This document shows, in pieces, positions 16,610-24,605 of a DNA stretch of 42,357 nucleotides (position 1 is its first letter; each line of letters starts with the position of its first letter). The DNA comes from Muribaculaceae bacterium (GTDB taxonomy: Bacteria; Bacteroidota; Bacteroidia; Bacteroidales; Muribaculaceae). The stretch covers positions 68,029 to 110,385 of the forward strand of contig JAFUKL010000024.1 in the NCBI GenBank assembly GCA_017473615.1, written 5' to 3'. The notes under the pieces are model-generated. The model was not told the DNA's origin and did no database searches. It saw only the letters and a program-made list of their open reading frames with translations. Position numbers and translations under genes: made by a program.

Positions 16610-19330
16610 ATGAAAAAAGTGATTTTAACAGCAGCTTTGGCGTTGTGCTGTGCCACAACGATCGGAGCAGCCGATATGACCGGTAAAAAGGTGTATATCA
16701 ATCCGGGTCATGGCGGTTATTGGAATGGTGGAACTATCGAGCAGGAAGTGGATGCAAGCGGAAATGTGATTACCCCGCGTAAGGGTAACGACCGTTTTGT
16801 GGCTACAATTCCTTTCCCAACCGAGTCGGAAGCGGGCTTTTGGGAGTCAAAGAGTAACTTGGTAAAGGGTCTTGAGTTGAAGAGATTGCTTGAGGCTGCA
16901 GGTTGCGAAGTGATGATGTCACGCACCACTAACACTGAGGCTGACGATAAGGACTTGAAGTCTATAGGACTTGAGGCTAATGCTTACCTTGGTGCTGCCG
17001 CTGCAGCAAATCCTGCGAATGTGGCGTTTATCTCGGTTCACTCCAATGCACTTGGTTCAAATGGCGGTATCAACTACTTCCTGAACCTGTATAATATGGA
17101 TGCTGACAAGTTGGGCAAGAATGCTACGTATATGGCTTTGGGTCAAAGCATGGCTACCAACTCTGCATCATTGCTTATGGATAATGAAATTACCGTGTGG
17201 AGCCCTACAGCTCCTAAGATTTGGGAAGATAACCAATTTTTGGGTTATACTCTTGGTGTGCTTCGTCACCTTGATGTGCCGGGTTTCCTTGTGGAAGGCA
17301 GTTTCCACGATTATCAGCCTGAAACTCACCGTTTGTTGAACGATGATTATTGCAAGCTTGCAGCTTACAATATGTATCGTTATTTCTGTGAGTATTTCGG
17401 AGCAGATAAACCAAATACCGGTGTTATTGCGGGCGCAGTAAAGCATGACCAAATGATTATCAAAGAAAAGAACTATAAGAACTGGGTTAAAGGTTCTCAC
17501 GACCGTTTCTATCCTATCAACGGTGCTACAGTAACCCTTCTTGATGCTAACGGAAATACATTGAAGACTTACACTACCGATAATAATTACAACGGTGTGT
17601 ATGTATTCTGGGATTTGACACCGGGAGCATACAAAGTGAAGATGGAGGCTGCGGGATTTGAAGCTCAAACTATAGATGTAACTGTAGAGGCTTCTAAAAT
17701 CACCGACCAAGTAACACAACTTCACGATCCTAATTACGTTGCTCCGGCACCAGCATTGGCTATTCCTAACGTATATGCATCAGGTTTGAAGGCTACTGCA
17801 ATTGCCGATGGCAAATATCAAATCGATTTCACATTGAATACGACTGCCGAAGATGTAACTGTTAAGGTTTACGAACAAGACGAAAATGCTACAGTGCTTG
17901 TTAAGGAAGTTAGCTATGGCGCAAAGGAAAAGGGTGCTAATTCAGTAGAACTCAACTTGGCGGGAGTGAACGGAACAGGCTTGACTTGGGCTGTAGAGGC
18001 TACAGGACCGTCAACAAACACCGATTCTCCTGTGAACTTCGTTAACTATACCGATCCTGCGGTTCAGTATGGTGCACCTACCGATGTTAAGGTGGATAAT
18101 AATACTGAAAGCGAATTCTTCGGACGCGTGTATGTACTTAATTCTATAGGTAAAGCTGCCGATAACCGCACAACTGCCGATGGATTATTTGTACTTGACG
18201 CTACATTGAGCGATGTAACCGGACAAGGAGATAAAGCATATACAGGTAATATAGTTTGGGCAGAGAATTCGGCATTGACATCGGTGGCAAGTCCTCACCG
18301 TATGGCTCTTGATGAAGAAGGTAATATCTTTGTATGTGACTGGAGTGATGGTCATTCAGGCGTATGGTATGTAGCTGCAAATAATTTGAACAGCGAATGG
18401 AAACCGGTATTCGGCGGTACAAGAAACAGTGACGGTCTTGCATCTGAAGGCGGTGTGGCTATTCACGGTTCTCTATCGGCTATAGCTGTGGCAGGTAAAG
18501 GTGACGAACGCACTCTTTATACATACGATGAAGACTATGCTGTGAACGGATCAGCTTCGATATTGAATAGTTATAAGATAGGAACACTTGCCAATACTTG
18601 GGTTTCTGCTCCAACCACAACTCGTGTGAACGGAACTGACGGAATAAATCACAATGCGGGACAAAAAGGCTATTTGCAAGCCGACGGTAAGGGCGGTCTT
18701 TGGGTTTCTCAATACCGCGGTGGTGCAGCAAGCACTCACCCTGCGCTTGTTCACTACAATGCAGCCGGTGCACCTGACTTCACTCATACCATTTGGGACG
18801 GACGTTTAAATTATGCCTTTGCCGTAAACCAAGCAGGCGATAAGTTTGCCGTAAACAGTGGAACATCTATATTGTTAGGTGATATTACATACGATGAAAA
18901 CGATGTACCTACAGTGACATTGAATGAAATCGAAGTTGAGGCAGAAGGCTCTAACACCTACGGTCTTGCATTTGATGCAGCCGATAACTTGTATCGTGTG
19001 GCAAGTGATGTTCAATATTTGCAAGGTTTTGCATGGCCTAAGGAAAATAACAGCCATGAAACAAAAGCTCCTTCAAAATATACATTGAACGGAACTACAG
19101 GTATCGATGACGTGACTACAGGAGGCGTAACAGTGAAAGCTGTGGGTGACGACTTGGTAATCACATCGGCTAAGGCTGTCGATACAGTTACAATATATTC
19201 AATGGCAGGTGCAGCAGTATATGCAAATGCCGGTGTTAACGCTGAATCATTGACAGTGAATATGGCATCTTGGTCTAACGGTGTATATATCGTAAAGGTT
19301 GACAATAAGGTATACAAGATTGTTAGATAA
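16610..19330 (+). CDS. Secreted N-acetylmuramoyl-L-alanine amidase (Amidase_3) fused to propeller and T9SS domain
   Basis: The 906-residue protein has a signal peptide (1 to about 20). The zinc amidase domain (about 25-265) would cleave the lactyl-amide bond between MurNAc and the stem peptide. All expected residues are present: His34 in NPGHGGYW, Glu79 in WESKSN, His144 in ISVHSN and the catalytic Glu229 in FLVEGSFH. A carboxypeptidase-regulatory or SpaA-like Ig domain follows at about 275-375. Then come an Ig-like module starting NVYASGLK (about 388) and a propeller (about 480-825), both paralogous to the preceding gene. The protein ends with a canonical type A T9SS sorting domain (about 835-906, VTIYSMAGAAVY...NGVYIVKVDNKVYKIVR). 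A housekeeping AmiA/AmiC enzyme would be about 250-450 residues, so this is an exported, surface- or medium-directed form. It is 71 bases after the propeller gene and is followed by a structured terminator-like RNA. Confidence 0.93.
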   Translation: MKKVILTAALALCCATTIGAADMTGKKVYINPGHGGYWNGGTIEQEVDASGNVITPRKGNDRFVATIPFPTESEAGFWESKSNLVKGLELKRLLEAAGCEVMMSRTTNTEADDKDLKSIGLEANAYLGAAAAANPANVAFISVHSNALGSNGGINYFLNLYNMDADKLGKNATYMALGQSMATNSASLLMDNEITVWSPTAPKIWEDNQFLGYTLGVLRHLDVPGFLVEGSFHDYQPETHRLLNDDYCKLAAYNMYRYFCEYFGADKPNTGVIAGAVKHDQMIIKEKNYKNWVKGSHDRFYPINGATVTLLDANGNTLKTYTTDNNYNGVYVFWDLTPGAYKVKMEAAGFEAQTIDVTVEASKITDQVTQLHDPNYVAPAPALAIPNVYASGLKATAIADGKYQIDFTLNTTAEDVTVKVYEQDENATVLVKEVSYGAKEKGANSVELNLAGVNGTGLTWAVEATGPSTNTDSPVNFVNYTDPAVQYGAPTDVKVDNNTESEFFGRVYVLNSIGKAADNRTTADGLFVLDATLSDVTGQGDKAYTGNIVWAENSALTSVASPHRMALDEEGNIFVCDWSDGHSGVWYVAANNLNSEWKPVFGGTRNSDGLASEGGVAIHGSLSAIAVAGKGDERTLYTYDEDYAVNGSASILNSYKIGTLANTWVSAPTTTRVNGTDGINHNAGQKGYLQADGKGGLWVSQYRGGAASTHPALVHYNAAGAPDFTHTIWDGRLNYAFAVNQAGDKFAVNSGTSILLGDITYDENDVPTVTLNEIEVEAEGSNTYGLAFDAADNLYRVASDVQYLQGFAWPKENNSHETKAPSKYTLNGTTGIDDVTTGGVTVKAVGDDLVITSAKAVDTVTIYSMAGAAVYANAGVNAESLTVNMASWSNGVYIVKVDNKVYKIVR

Positions 19331-19353
19331 GGTTAGTTAATAATTGTTGTGAC

Positions 19354-19474
19354 GCAGAGTCTTTGTCGGAGAATTGCCGGTTAAAAACGGCACATTAAAT
19401 CCTGATTGCAATAGACTACGTTAGGTCGGAGATGCTAATCCGACAAAGATTCTGCATTTTTTTATCTTTTTTTT
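19354..19474 (+). promoter_or_regulatory. Structured leader/attenuator-like RNA before the GHL10 gene
   Basis: GCAGAGTCTTTGTCGGA (19354-19370) pairs over 17 bp, with one G-U, to TCCGACAAAGATTCTGC (19439-19455). It is followed by seven T at 19457-19463 and a second T-run to 19474. Inside the 68-base loop, TGCCG/CGGCA (19375-19379/19388-19392) and CCTGA/TTAGG (19401-19405/19421-19425) can form two arms. A second GTCGGA at 19425-19430 can instead pair locally with TCCGAC (19439-19444), which would break the long terminator stem. The ATG of the GHL10 gene is only 28 bases further on. The structure could simply terminate the amidase mRNA; a switching role is inferred. Confidence 0.6.
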
Positions 19475-19483
19475 GAAGAAAAC

Positions 19484-20989
19484 ATGAAATTAAAAACTAT
19501 TGCGATGTTGCTTATGTCCTTCGCCTTAGCGGGCTGTGGCGGTGATGACGAACCGTCGACAACTCCACCGGGCGGAACAGGAGGCGACGAACCGGGGCAA
19601 ACGGTAAAAATAACAACACCGGCAAAAGAAATACGTGCTGTATGGCTTGCCACTGTGGGTAACATGGACTGGCCTACCGATAAATACAGCATCGAAAAAC
19701 AAAAACAGGAATATATCAATTACCTTGAACTGTTCAAGCAGTATAACGTGAATGTCGTTGTAGGGCAGATTCGTCCTACTGCCGATGCTTTCTTCGCATC
19801 GCAATATGAGCCGTGGAGCCAGTATCTGACAGGAACAAGAGGTAAAGACCCAGGTTATGACGTGGTGCAGTTCATGGTGGATGAAGCGCATAAACGCGGA
19901 CTGGAATTTCATGCATGGCTTAACCCTTACCGCATAAGCACTAACATAAATGCCTATAATCCTGTGGAGGGTGAATTTTATAAGGAGCATCCCGAGTGGA
20001 CTATGAAATATGGCAACCTGCTTATATTCCGTCCTGCCGTTCCTGAGGTGCGTCAGCATCTTGTGAATGTGATAGATGAAATATGCAGCAAATATGATGT
20101 GGACGGTATTCACTTCGATGATTATTTCTATCCTTATCCCGACGGCAAGAACACCCTTGATGATATGGGTGATTACAATAAATATGGAAAAGAATACAGT
20201 AATATAGAGGATTTCCGCCGCGGCAACGTGAACAAGGCTATAGAGGACGTCCATAATCTGTTGGCAAATAAATATCCCAGTGTGGTATTCTCCATCAGCC
20301 CTTACGGCGTGTGGAGAAACAAGAGTAAAGATCCTGTATACGGATCAAACTCAAGCACTTCTATCACCAACTATGACGACTTGTATGCCGACATAAGATT
20401 ATGGTGCGAAAAAGGCTGGATAGACTTGGTTGTGCCACAATTGTATGCGACGACAAAGAATCAGGCGATGAATTTTACAACGATGACTTCTTGGTGGTCA
20501 AATAACAGTTTCGATTGTCCGGTGGCTATCGGAATCGCTATGTATAAGTTCGGTAATAAGGCTGAAGGTAATATTTATGTGGATGAACCTACTGAACTTG
20601 AAACCGAGTTCTATCATACCCGCCGTAACAAAGTGAGCGGTACATTTATCTTTAATTCATCTGCTTTCAAGAACAACAAGATAAACATCCTCGATTACCT
20701 TGCAAGATGTTATCCGCAGAAAGCACTGATTCCGTTCATGGGACGTGCCGTAGCGGCTCAACCGGTGAAGATTTCAAGTATATCGGCTGATGGAAAGACA
20801 TTGTATTGGAAAGAGCAAAAAGGTATGCGCTTTGTTATATATAGGGTAGTTGACAATGCCGGAACCATAGTTGACATAGTGGACGGCGTGAACACTTATA
20901 CATGCGCTGAGGCAGGCGACTATTCGGTGAGCGTGCTGAACGACGACAATGTGGAAAGCGAATTGTCGCAAGTGGTGACAGTCAAGTGA
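19484..20989 (+). CDS. GHL10-family glycoside hydrolase lipoprotein (DigH/YngK-like)
   Basis: The 501-residue protein has a lipoprotein signal (lipobox LAGC, Cys18, followed by GGDDE) and a Pro/Gly-rich linker. The catalytic TIM-barrel-type GHL10 domain (PF02638 type) covers about residues 48-375. It shows EIRAVWLATVGNMDWP, a long GQIRPTADAFF segment, HAWLNPYR and DVDGIHFDDYFYPYP, the last holding the acidic residues typical of this fold. A fibronectin-III-like beta domain ends the protein (about 410-501). E. coli DigH, of the same family, is reported to cut peptidoglycan glycans lacking stem peptides, which is the product of an amidase. Its position right after an amidase gene makes the same substrate likely here. 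The short stretch after the stop (20990-21094) contains the hisS promoter. Family call is firm, substrate inferred. Confidence 0.92.
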   Translation: MKLKTIAMLLMSFALAGCGGDDEPSTTPPGGTGGDEPGQTVKITTPAKEIRAVWLATVGNMDWPTDKYSIEKQKQEYINYLELFKQYNVNVVVGQIRPTADAFFASQYEPWSQYLTGTRGKDPGYDVVQFMVDEAHKRGLEFHAWLNPYRISTNINAYNPVEGEFYKEHPEWTMKYGNLLIFRPAVPEVRQHLVNVIDEICSKYDVDGIHFDDYFYPYPDGKNTLDDMGDYNKYGKEYSNIEDFRRGNVNKAIEDVHNLLANKYPSVVFSISPYGVWRNKSKDPVYGSNSSTSITNYDDLYADIRLWCEKGWIDLVVPQLYATTKNQAMNFTTMTSWWSNNSFDCPVAIGIAMYKFGNKAEGNIYVDEPTELETEFYHTRRNKVSGTFIFNSSAFKNNKINILDYLARCYPQKALIPFMGRAVAAQPVKISSISADGKTLYWKEQKGMRFVIYRVVDNAGTIVDIVDGVNTYTCAEAGDYSVSVLNDDNVESELSQVVTVK

Positions 20990-21069
20990 TAAATTCATTT
21001 GTATATTATTTGGTGAGTGAGGGTAATGCGATTATTGAGCATTATCCTCATTTTTTGCGGGGATTTTAG

Positions 21070-21077
21070 TATCTTTG
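21070..21077 (+). promoter_or_regulatory. -7 element TATCTTTG of hisS
   Basis: TATCTTTG is an exact TAnnTTTG match, 17 bases before the ATG at 21095. It falls inside the longer open frame that begins at 21017, which argues for the internal start. A TTTG occurs at 21054-21057, but only 12 bases upstream, so no proper -33 box is seen. Confidence 0.5.
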
Positions 21078-21094
21078 CGGAAAATATCAAAATA

Positions 21095-22456
21095 ATGGCA
21101 CAGAAACCATCAATTCCAAAGGGAACAAGAGATTTTTCGCCTGAAGAAATGGCGAAACGCAACTATATTTTCAATACGATAAAGGATGTATTCCTGTTAT
21201 ATGGTTTTCAACAGATAGAAACACCGGCAATGGAAAACCTGTCGACGCTGATGGGGAAATATGGTGAAGAGGGAGATAAATTGTTGTTTAAGATACTGAA
21301 CAGCGGGGATTTTTTGCGTGATGCGAGCGATGAAATGCTTGCGGAAAGGGACTGCCTGCATCTGACTTCAAAATTGTGTGAGAAGGGGTTGCGCTATGAC
21401 CTGACCGTGCCTTTTGCACGTTATGTGGTGCAGCATCGCAATGACTTGCAGTTCCCATTCAAGCGTTATCAGATTCAGCCCGTGTGGCGTGCCGACCGTC
21501 CGCAGAAAGGACGCTACCGCGAGTTTTATCAGTGCGATGCCGATGTGGTGGGTAGCGATTCGCTTGTGAATGAAGTGGAATTGATTTCACTTATAGATGA
21601 AGTTTTCAGCCGTTTCGGCATAAACATAACAATCAAGTTGAATAATCGCAAGGTGCTGAGCGGTATTGCCGAAATCATTGGCGCACCCGAGAAAATAGTG
21701 GATATTACCGTAGCCATAGATAAGATAGACAAGATAGGTATAGATAACGTGAATGCCGAGCTTCGGGAAAAGGGATTGACTGAAGATGCCATAGCTACGT
21801 TGCGTCCGCTACTCGAACTTTCGGGAACGAATGATGAAAAGTTGAGTACACTTGAGACGCTCTTGGCTGATAGCGAAACAGGCAAAAAAGGTATCGAGGA
21901 ACTTAAATACGTTATATCGTGTGCAACCGATATGGGATTACGTTCTATATTGGAATTGGACGTATCGCTTGCTCGCGGGCTGAACTATTATACAGGAAGT
22001 ATTCTTGAAGTGAAAGCCAATGATGTGGAAATGGGCAGTATAACCGGTGGCGGACGTTACGACAATCTTACGGGTGTGTTTGGAATGGACGGCGTGAGTG
22101 GAGTGGGAATAAGTTTCGGCGCCGATCGCATCTTTGATGTCCTTAACACGTTGAATCTTTATCCTGCCGACACATGTGCTGTCACCAAAGTAATATTCAT
22201 GAACTTCGGTGAGGCTGAGGCAAGACAGTCTTTGAAATATGTAATGGATTTGCGAAAAGCCGGCATATCAGCCGAATTATATCCGGAATCTTCCAAGATG
22301 AAGAAACAGATGGCATACGCTAACAGTAAAAACATTCCGTATGTGGCAATGGTGGGAGAGACTGAAATGGCTGAAGGTAAGGTTGCTTTGAAAAATATGA
22401 TGACCGGTGAACAGGAGTTGTCGGACATCGCATCGGTAATAGAGAAACTTAAATAA
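21095..22456 (+). CDS. hisS: Histidyl-tRNA synthetase
   Basis: The 453-residue class II aminoacyl-tRNA synthetase charges tRNA-His with histidine in the cytosol. Motif 2 is visible as [15 protein letters not shown]...[13 protein letters not shown]. The HisRS-specific loop is [15 protein letters not shown], and motif 3 is [13 protein letters not shown] followed by [15 protein letters not shown]. The anticodon-binding domain covers the last 90 residues or so. The chosen start gives [18 protein letters not shown], the usual N-terminus. The 26 extra residues possible upstream overlap the -7 box and are not conserved-looking. A hairpin with a short T-run follows the stop. Nothing unusual was seen. 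Confidence 0.97.
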   Translation: MAQKPSIPKGTRDFSPEEMAKRNYIFNTIKDVFLLYGFQQIETPAMENLSTLMGKYGEEGDKLLFKILNSGDFLRDASDEMLAERDCLHLTSKLCEKGLRYDLTVPFARYVVQHRNDLQFPFKRYQIQPVWRADRPQKGRYREFYQCDADVVGSDSLVNEVELISLIDEVFSRFGINITIKLNNRKVLSGIAEIIGAPEKIVDITVAIDKIDKIGIDNVNAELREKGLTEDAIATLRPLLELSGTNDEKLSTLETLLADSETGKKGIEELKYVISCATDMGLRSILELDVSLARGLNYYTGSILEVKANDVEMGSITGGGRYDNLTGVFGMDGVSGVGISFGADRIFDVLNTLNLYPADTCAVTKVIFMNFGEAEARQSLKYVMDLRKAGISAELYPESSKMKKQMAYANSKNIPYVAMVGETEMAEGKVALKNMMTGEQELSDIASVIEKLK

Positions 22457-22461
22457 CTTAG

Positions 22462-22500
22462 GGGCTGAGCTAAAGAATGAATTTTGGCTCAGCTCTTTTA
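22462..22500 (+). terminator. Intrinsic terminator after hisS
   Basis: GGGCTGAGC (22462-22470) pairs with GCTCAGCTC (22487-22495), with one G-U wobble, extended by TAAA/TTTT-type pairing in the loop. It is followed by TTTTAGTTTG. It lies just after the hisS stop at 22456. Confidence 0.7.
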
Positions 22501-22542
22501 GTTTGTAAGAATTAACAAGATGCAATGCATTATGGCTGCTGT

Positions 22543-23433
22543 ATGAGAAAATTTTTAAAGACGTGGATTCTTCCTTTATCGATGGCAGGTGGTGTGCTGC
22601 TACATGAATATATAGGCAGTATATCATGGTTGTCGCCGGTGTTGATTTTCTGCATGCTCACTATCACTTTCACCAAATTAGACCCTAAGGATTTCAAAAT
22701 AACCCGTTTTCATCTTGTGCTGCTTGCGATACAATTCTTGGGATGCTGGATTGTGTATTATTCGCTGTATTTCTTCAATCCGATAGTCGCCGAGGGTGCA
22801 TTCCTATGCGTGTTTATATCTACCGCCACATCGGCTCCTGTCGTTACCGGAATGCTTGGCGGAAGCGTATCTACATTAGCAATATATTCGTTGCTCAGTA
22901 ATATGGTGCTGGCGATAACCGCTCCCATGTTTCTGTCATGGATTGCAGTAGACCGTGATATTGATTTTATGGACTCATTTCACAGGATATGCACACAGGT
23001 AGTCCCGATGTTGGTAATACCGTTGGCATTAGCGTTGCTTATGAGAAAATATACGCCGCAGGTTCACAAGGCATTGTCGGCACGTCAGTCGGTATCATTC
23101 TGGCTGTGGGCTGTGGCTTTGTTTATAGTGATAGGCAATGCCGTGAGTTTCGTTATGAAGCAGCCGTTGTCTTTGCTTGATGAAATGATTTATTTGGCGT
23201 TGGCATCACTTGCTGTGTGCTGTATGCAGTTCTATATAGGAAGACGAGTGGGGCGGAGGTATGGCGATAAAGTCGCCGGTGCTCAAGGGCTTGGGCAAAA
23301 GAATACAGTACTTGCCTTGTGGCTGTCCCTTACGTATCTCAATCCGATAATATCGGTAGCTCCTGCCGCATATATAGCATGGCAGAATATTATAAACAGC
23401 ACCCAAATTTACTTAAAAACAAAGCGCGGGTGA
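22543..23433 (+). CDS. Bile acid:sodium symporter (BASS) family transporter
   Basis: The 296-residue inner-membrane protein has about 9-10 hydrophobic helices covering almost its whole length. The segments ISTATSAPVVTGMLGGSVSTLAIYSLLSNM and GLGQKNTVLALWLSLTYLNPIISVAPAAYIAWQN correspond to the two crossover-helix regions of the BASS fold, where the Gln/Asn and Gly residues coordinate sodium and substrate. Members move organic acids such as bile acids, pantoate or pyruvate. Which one applies here cannot be told. Start 22543 (MRKFLKTW) matches the usual family N-terminus; an in-frame ATG at 22525 would add six residues. It is read in the same direction as hisS but lies behind a terminator. Confidence 0.8.
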   Translation: MRKFLKTWILPLSMAGGVLLHEYIGSISWLSPVLIFCMLTITFTKLDPKDFKITRFHLVLLAIQFLGCWIVYYSLYFFNPIVAEGAFLCVFISTATSAPVVTGMLGGSVSTLAIYSLLSNMVLAITAPMFLSWIAVDRDIDFMDSFHRICTQVVPMLVIPLALALLMRKYTPQVHKALSARQSVSFWLWAVALFIVIGNAVSFVMKQPLSLLDEMIYLALASLAVCCMQFYIGRRVGRRYGDKVAGAQGLGQKNTVLALWLSLTYLNPIISVAPAAYIAWQNIINSTQIYLKTKRG

Positions 23434-23535
23434 AACGAAATTATGCGTTTGGTTAGTTAAGATACCTAATCATCTTCCTTCTTCAGGATTTTAATTAAAA
23501 AATGTAGAAAAGAAGAATCATAATATTGAAATCGC

Positions 23536-23543
23536 TATCTTTG
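23536..23543 (+). promoter_or_regulatory. -7 element TATCTTTG of the Crp/Fnr-type gene
   Basis: TATCTTTG matches TAnnTTTG exactly. Transcription would begin near 23550, which makes the ATG at 23605 a normal start with a leader of about 55 bases. No -33 TTTG is evident. Confidence 0.5.
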
Positions 23544-23604
23544 CAATATATATAAACTATTTGGATTGATTTCTGAAAAAGAAATAGACAAAAGATATTC
23601 TGTT

Positions 23605-24288
23605 ATGGAAAGCATGTATGAAAAATTGATGGAATTGCCGTTGTTCCAAGGTGTAAGCCGGGATAAACTATCGGAATTGATAGAGAAGACGCCGTTTCAT
23701 TTCGTGAAATATAATAAAGGGCAGCAGATAGTGTCGGCAAATGACAATTGCACTCATATACGGTTTATCATATCCGGTGATGTGCGTATAGATATATCAA
23801 GCACAAATCGTCGTGTGGCAGTGTCGGAAACATTGTCGGGACCTGATGTCATTGGAGCCGATTATCTGTTCGGACGCAATACCTTTTATCCGTTTAACGC
23901 TACGGCATTGACCGAGTGTGGCATACTGCAAATAGTTAAAGCCGATTTTATAAACATCTTGATGAGTGACAAGGTATTCTTGTTCAATATGCTTAATATG
24001 CTTTCCAGAAATTCCCAAAAATCCACTTTCGGTATAATGGCACTTTCATCGGGTTCTATAGCCGAACGTTTGGCGTTTATCGTTACTTCATTGACACAAA
24101 AAGGCAGCAAAGACATAAAGATTGTATATAAACAGAAGGATTTGTGCAGTATTCTGGGTGTTCAAAGGTCATCATTGATACATGCGTTGGAGAAAATGAA
24201 TATTGATGGCGTAATAGACTATACAATGACCGAAATTAAAGTGAACAGCCGTGAGGCATTATTGGAAATCCTTCATTCAGAGGATTAA
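23605..24288 (+). CDS. Crp/Fnr-family transcriptional regulator
   Basis: The 227-residue protein has an N-terminal cyclic-nucleotide-binding-type beta-roll (about residues 10-120, FHFVKYNKGQQIVSANDNCTHIRFIISGDVRI). A dimerisation helix follows, then a C-terminal winged helix (about 150-225, KQKDLCSILGVQRSSLIHALEKMNIDGVIDY). The residues that bind cAMP in E. coli Crp are not recognisably conserved, and no FNR cysteine cluster is seen. The effector is therefore unknown, as for most Bacteroidota members. Start 23605 was preferred over an upstream in-frame TTG at 23566 because MESMYEKLMELPLFQGV matches homologous N-termini. It is followed by a possible repeat remnant and a small TSCPD gene in the same direction. 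Confidence 0.87.
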   Translation: MESMYEKLMELPLFQGVSRDKLSELIEKTPFHFVKYNKGQQIVSANDNCTHIRFIISGDVRIDISSTNRRVAVSETLSGPDVIGADYLFGRNTFYPFNATALTECGILQIVKADFINILMSDKVFLFNMLNMLSRNSQKSTFGIMALSSGSIAERLAFIVTSLTQKGSKDIKIVYKQKDLCSILGVQRSSLIHALEKMNIDGVIDYTMTEIKVNSREALLEILHSED

Positions 24289-24292
24289 TAAC

Positions 24293-24339
24293 CTGTTTAA
24301 ATCAGCTTCTAAAACAGTCTTGAAATAAAATTGAAACAA
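24293..24339. repeat. Possible short derivative of the fold-back repeat
   Basis: CTGTTTAAAT (24293-24302) and the 22 bases at 24318-24339 match the outer ends of the repeat at 35861-36055. The right half differs from bases 36029-36050 of that repeat at three positions, by eye. Internally CTGTTT and AAACAG form a small hairpin (24293-24316) that may act as a weak terminator for the regulator gene. It could be an internally deleted copy, or chance in AT-rich DNA. Confidence 0.35.
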
Positions 24340-24350
24340 CTACTTAAATT

Positions 24351-24602
24351 ATGGCTAAATTTACATATAAGACACAAGGAACATGCTCGTCGCAAATAAA
24401 TATTGATGTGGAAGAGGGCATTATTAACGATGTGGAATTTTATGGCGGATGCAATGGTAATTTGCAAGGTATTTCACGCTTGGTCAAAGGAATGAAATGC
24501 TCTGAAGCCGTATCGAGACTTGAGGGTATAAAATGCGGATTCAAACCAACTTCATGCCCTGATCAGTTGGCTCAAGCATTGAAATTGATAATGGAACGAT
24601 GA
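24351..24602 (+). CDS. TSCPD-domain small protein (TIGR03905 family)
   Basis: This 83-residue protein covers the whole TSCPD domain. The cysteines appear in TCSSQINIDV, YGGCNGNLQG, GMKCSEAV, IKCGFKP and the diagnostic TSCPDQLAQAL near the C-terminus. The TSCPD domain is also found at the C-terminus of some B12-dependent ribonucleotide reductases and is thought to bind metal. The function of stand-alone members is unknown. It is in the same direction as the Crp/Fnr gene 62 bases upstream. Its stop codon is only three bases from the stop of the convergent sigma factor gene, leaving no space for a terminator between them. Confidence 0.85.
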   Translation: MAKFTYKTQGTCSSQINIDVEEGIINDVEFYGGCNGNLQGISRLVKGMKCSEAVSRLEGIKCGFKPTSCPDQLAQALKLIMER

Positions 24603-24605
24603 AGA

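Noticed and set aside
19526-20254. Long open frame on the minus strand inside the GHL10 gene
   Set aside because: It lies wholly antisense to a well-recognised GHL10 gene. Its composition is that of a shadow frame, with no domain recognisable.
21017-21094. N-terminal extension of hisS resembling a signal peptide
   Set aside because: It overlaps a TATCTTTG -7 box, and histidyl-tRNA synthetase is cytosolic. The family start [14 protein letters not shown] is at 21095.
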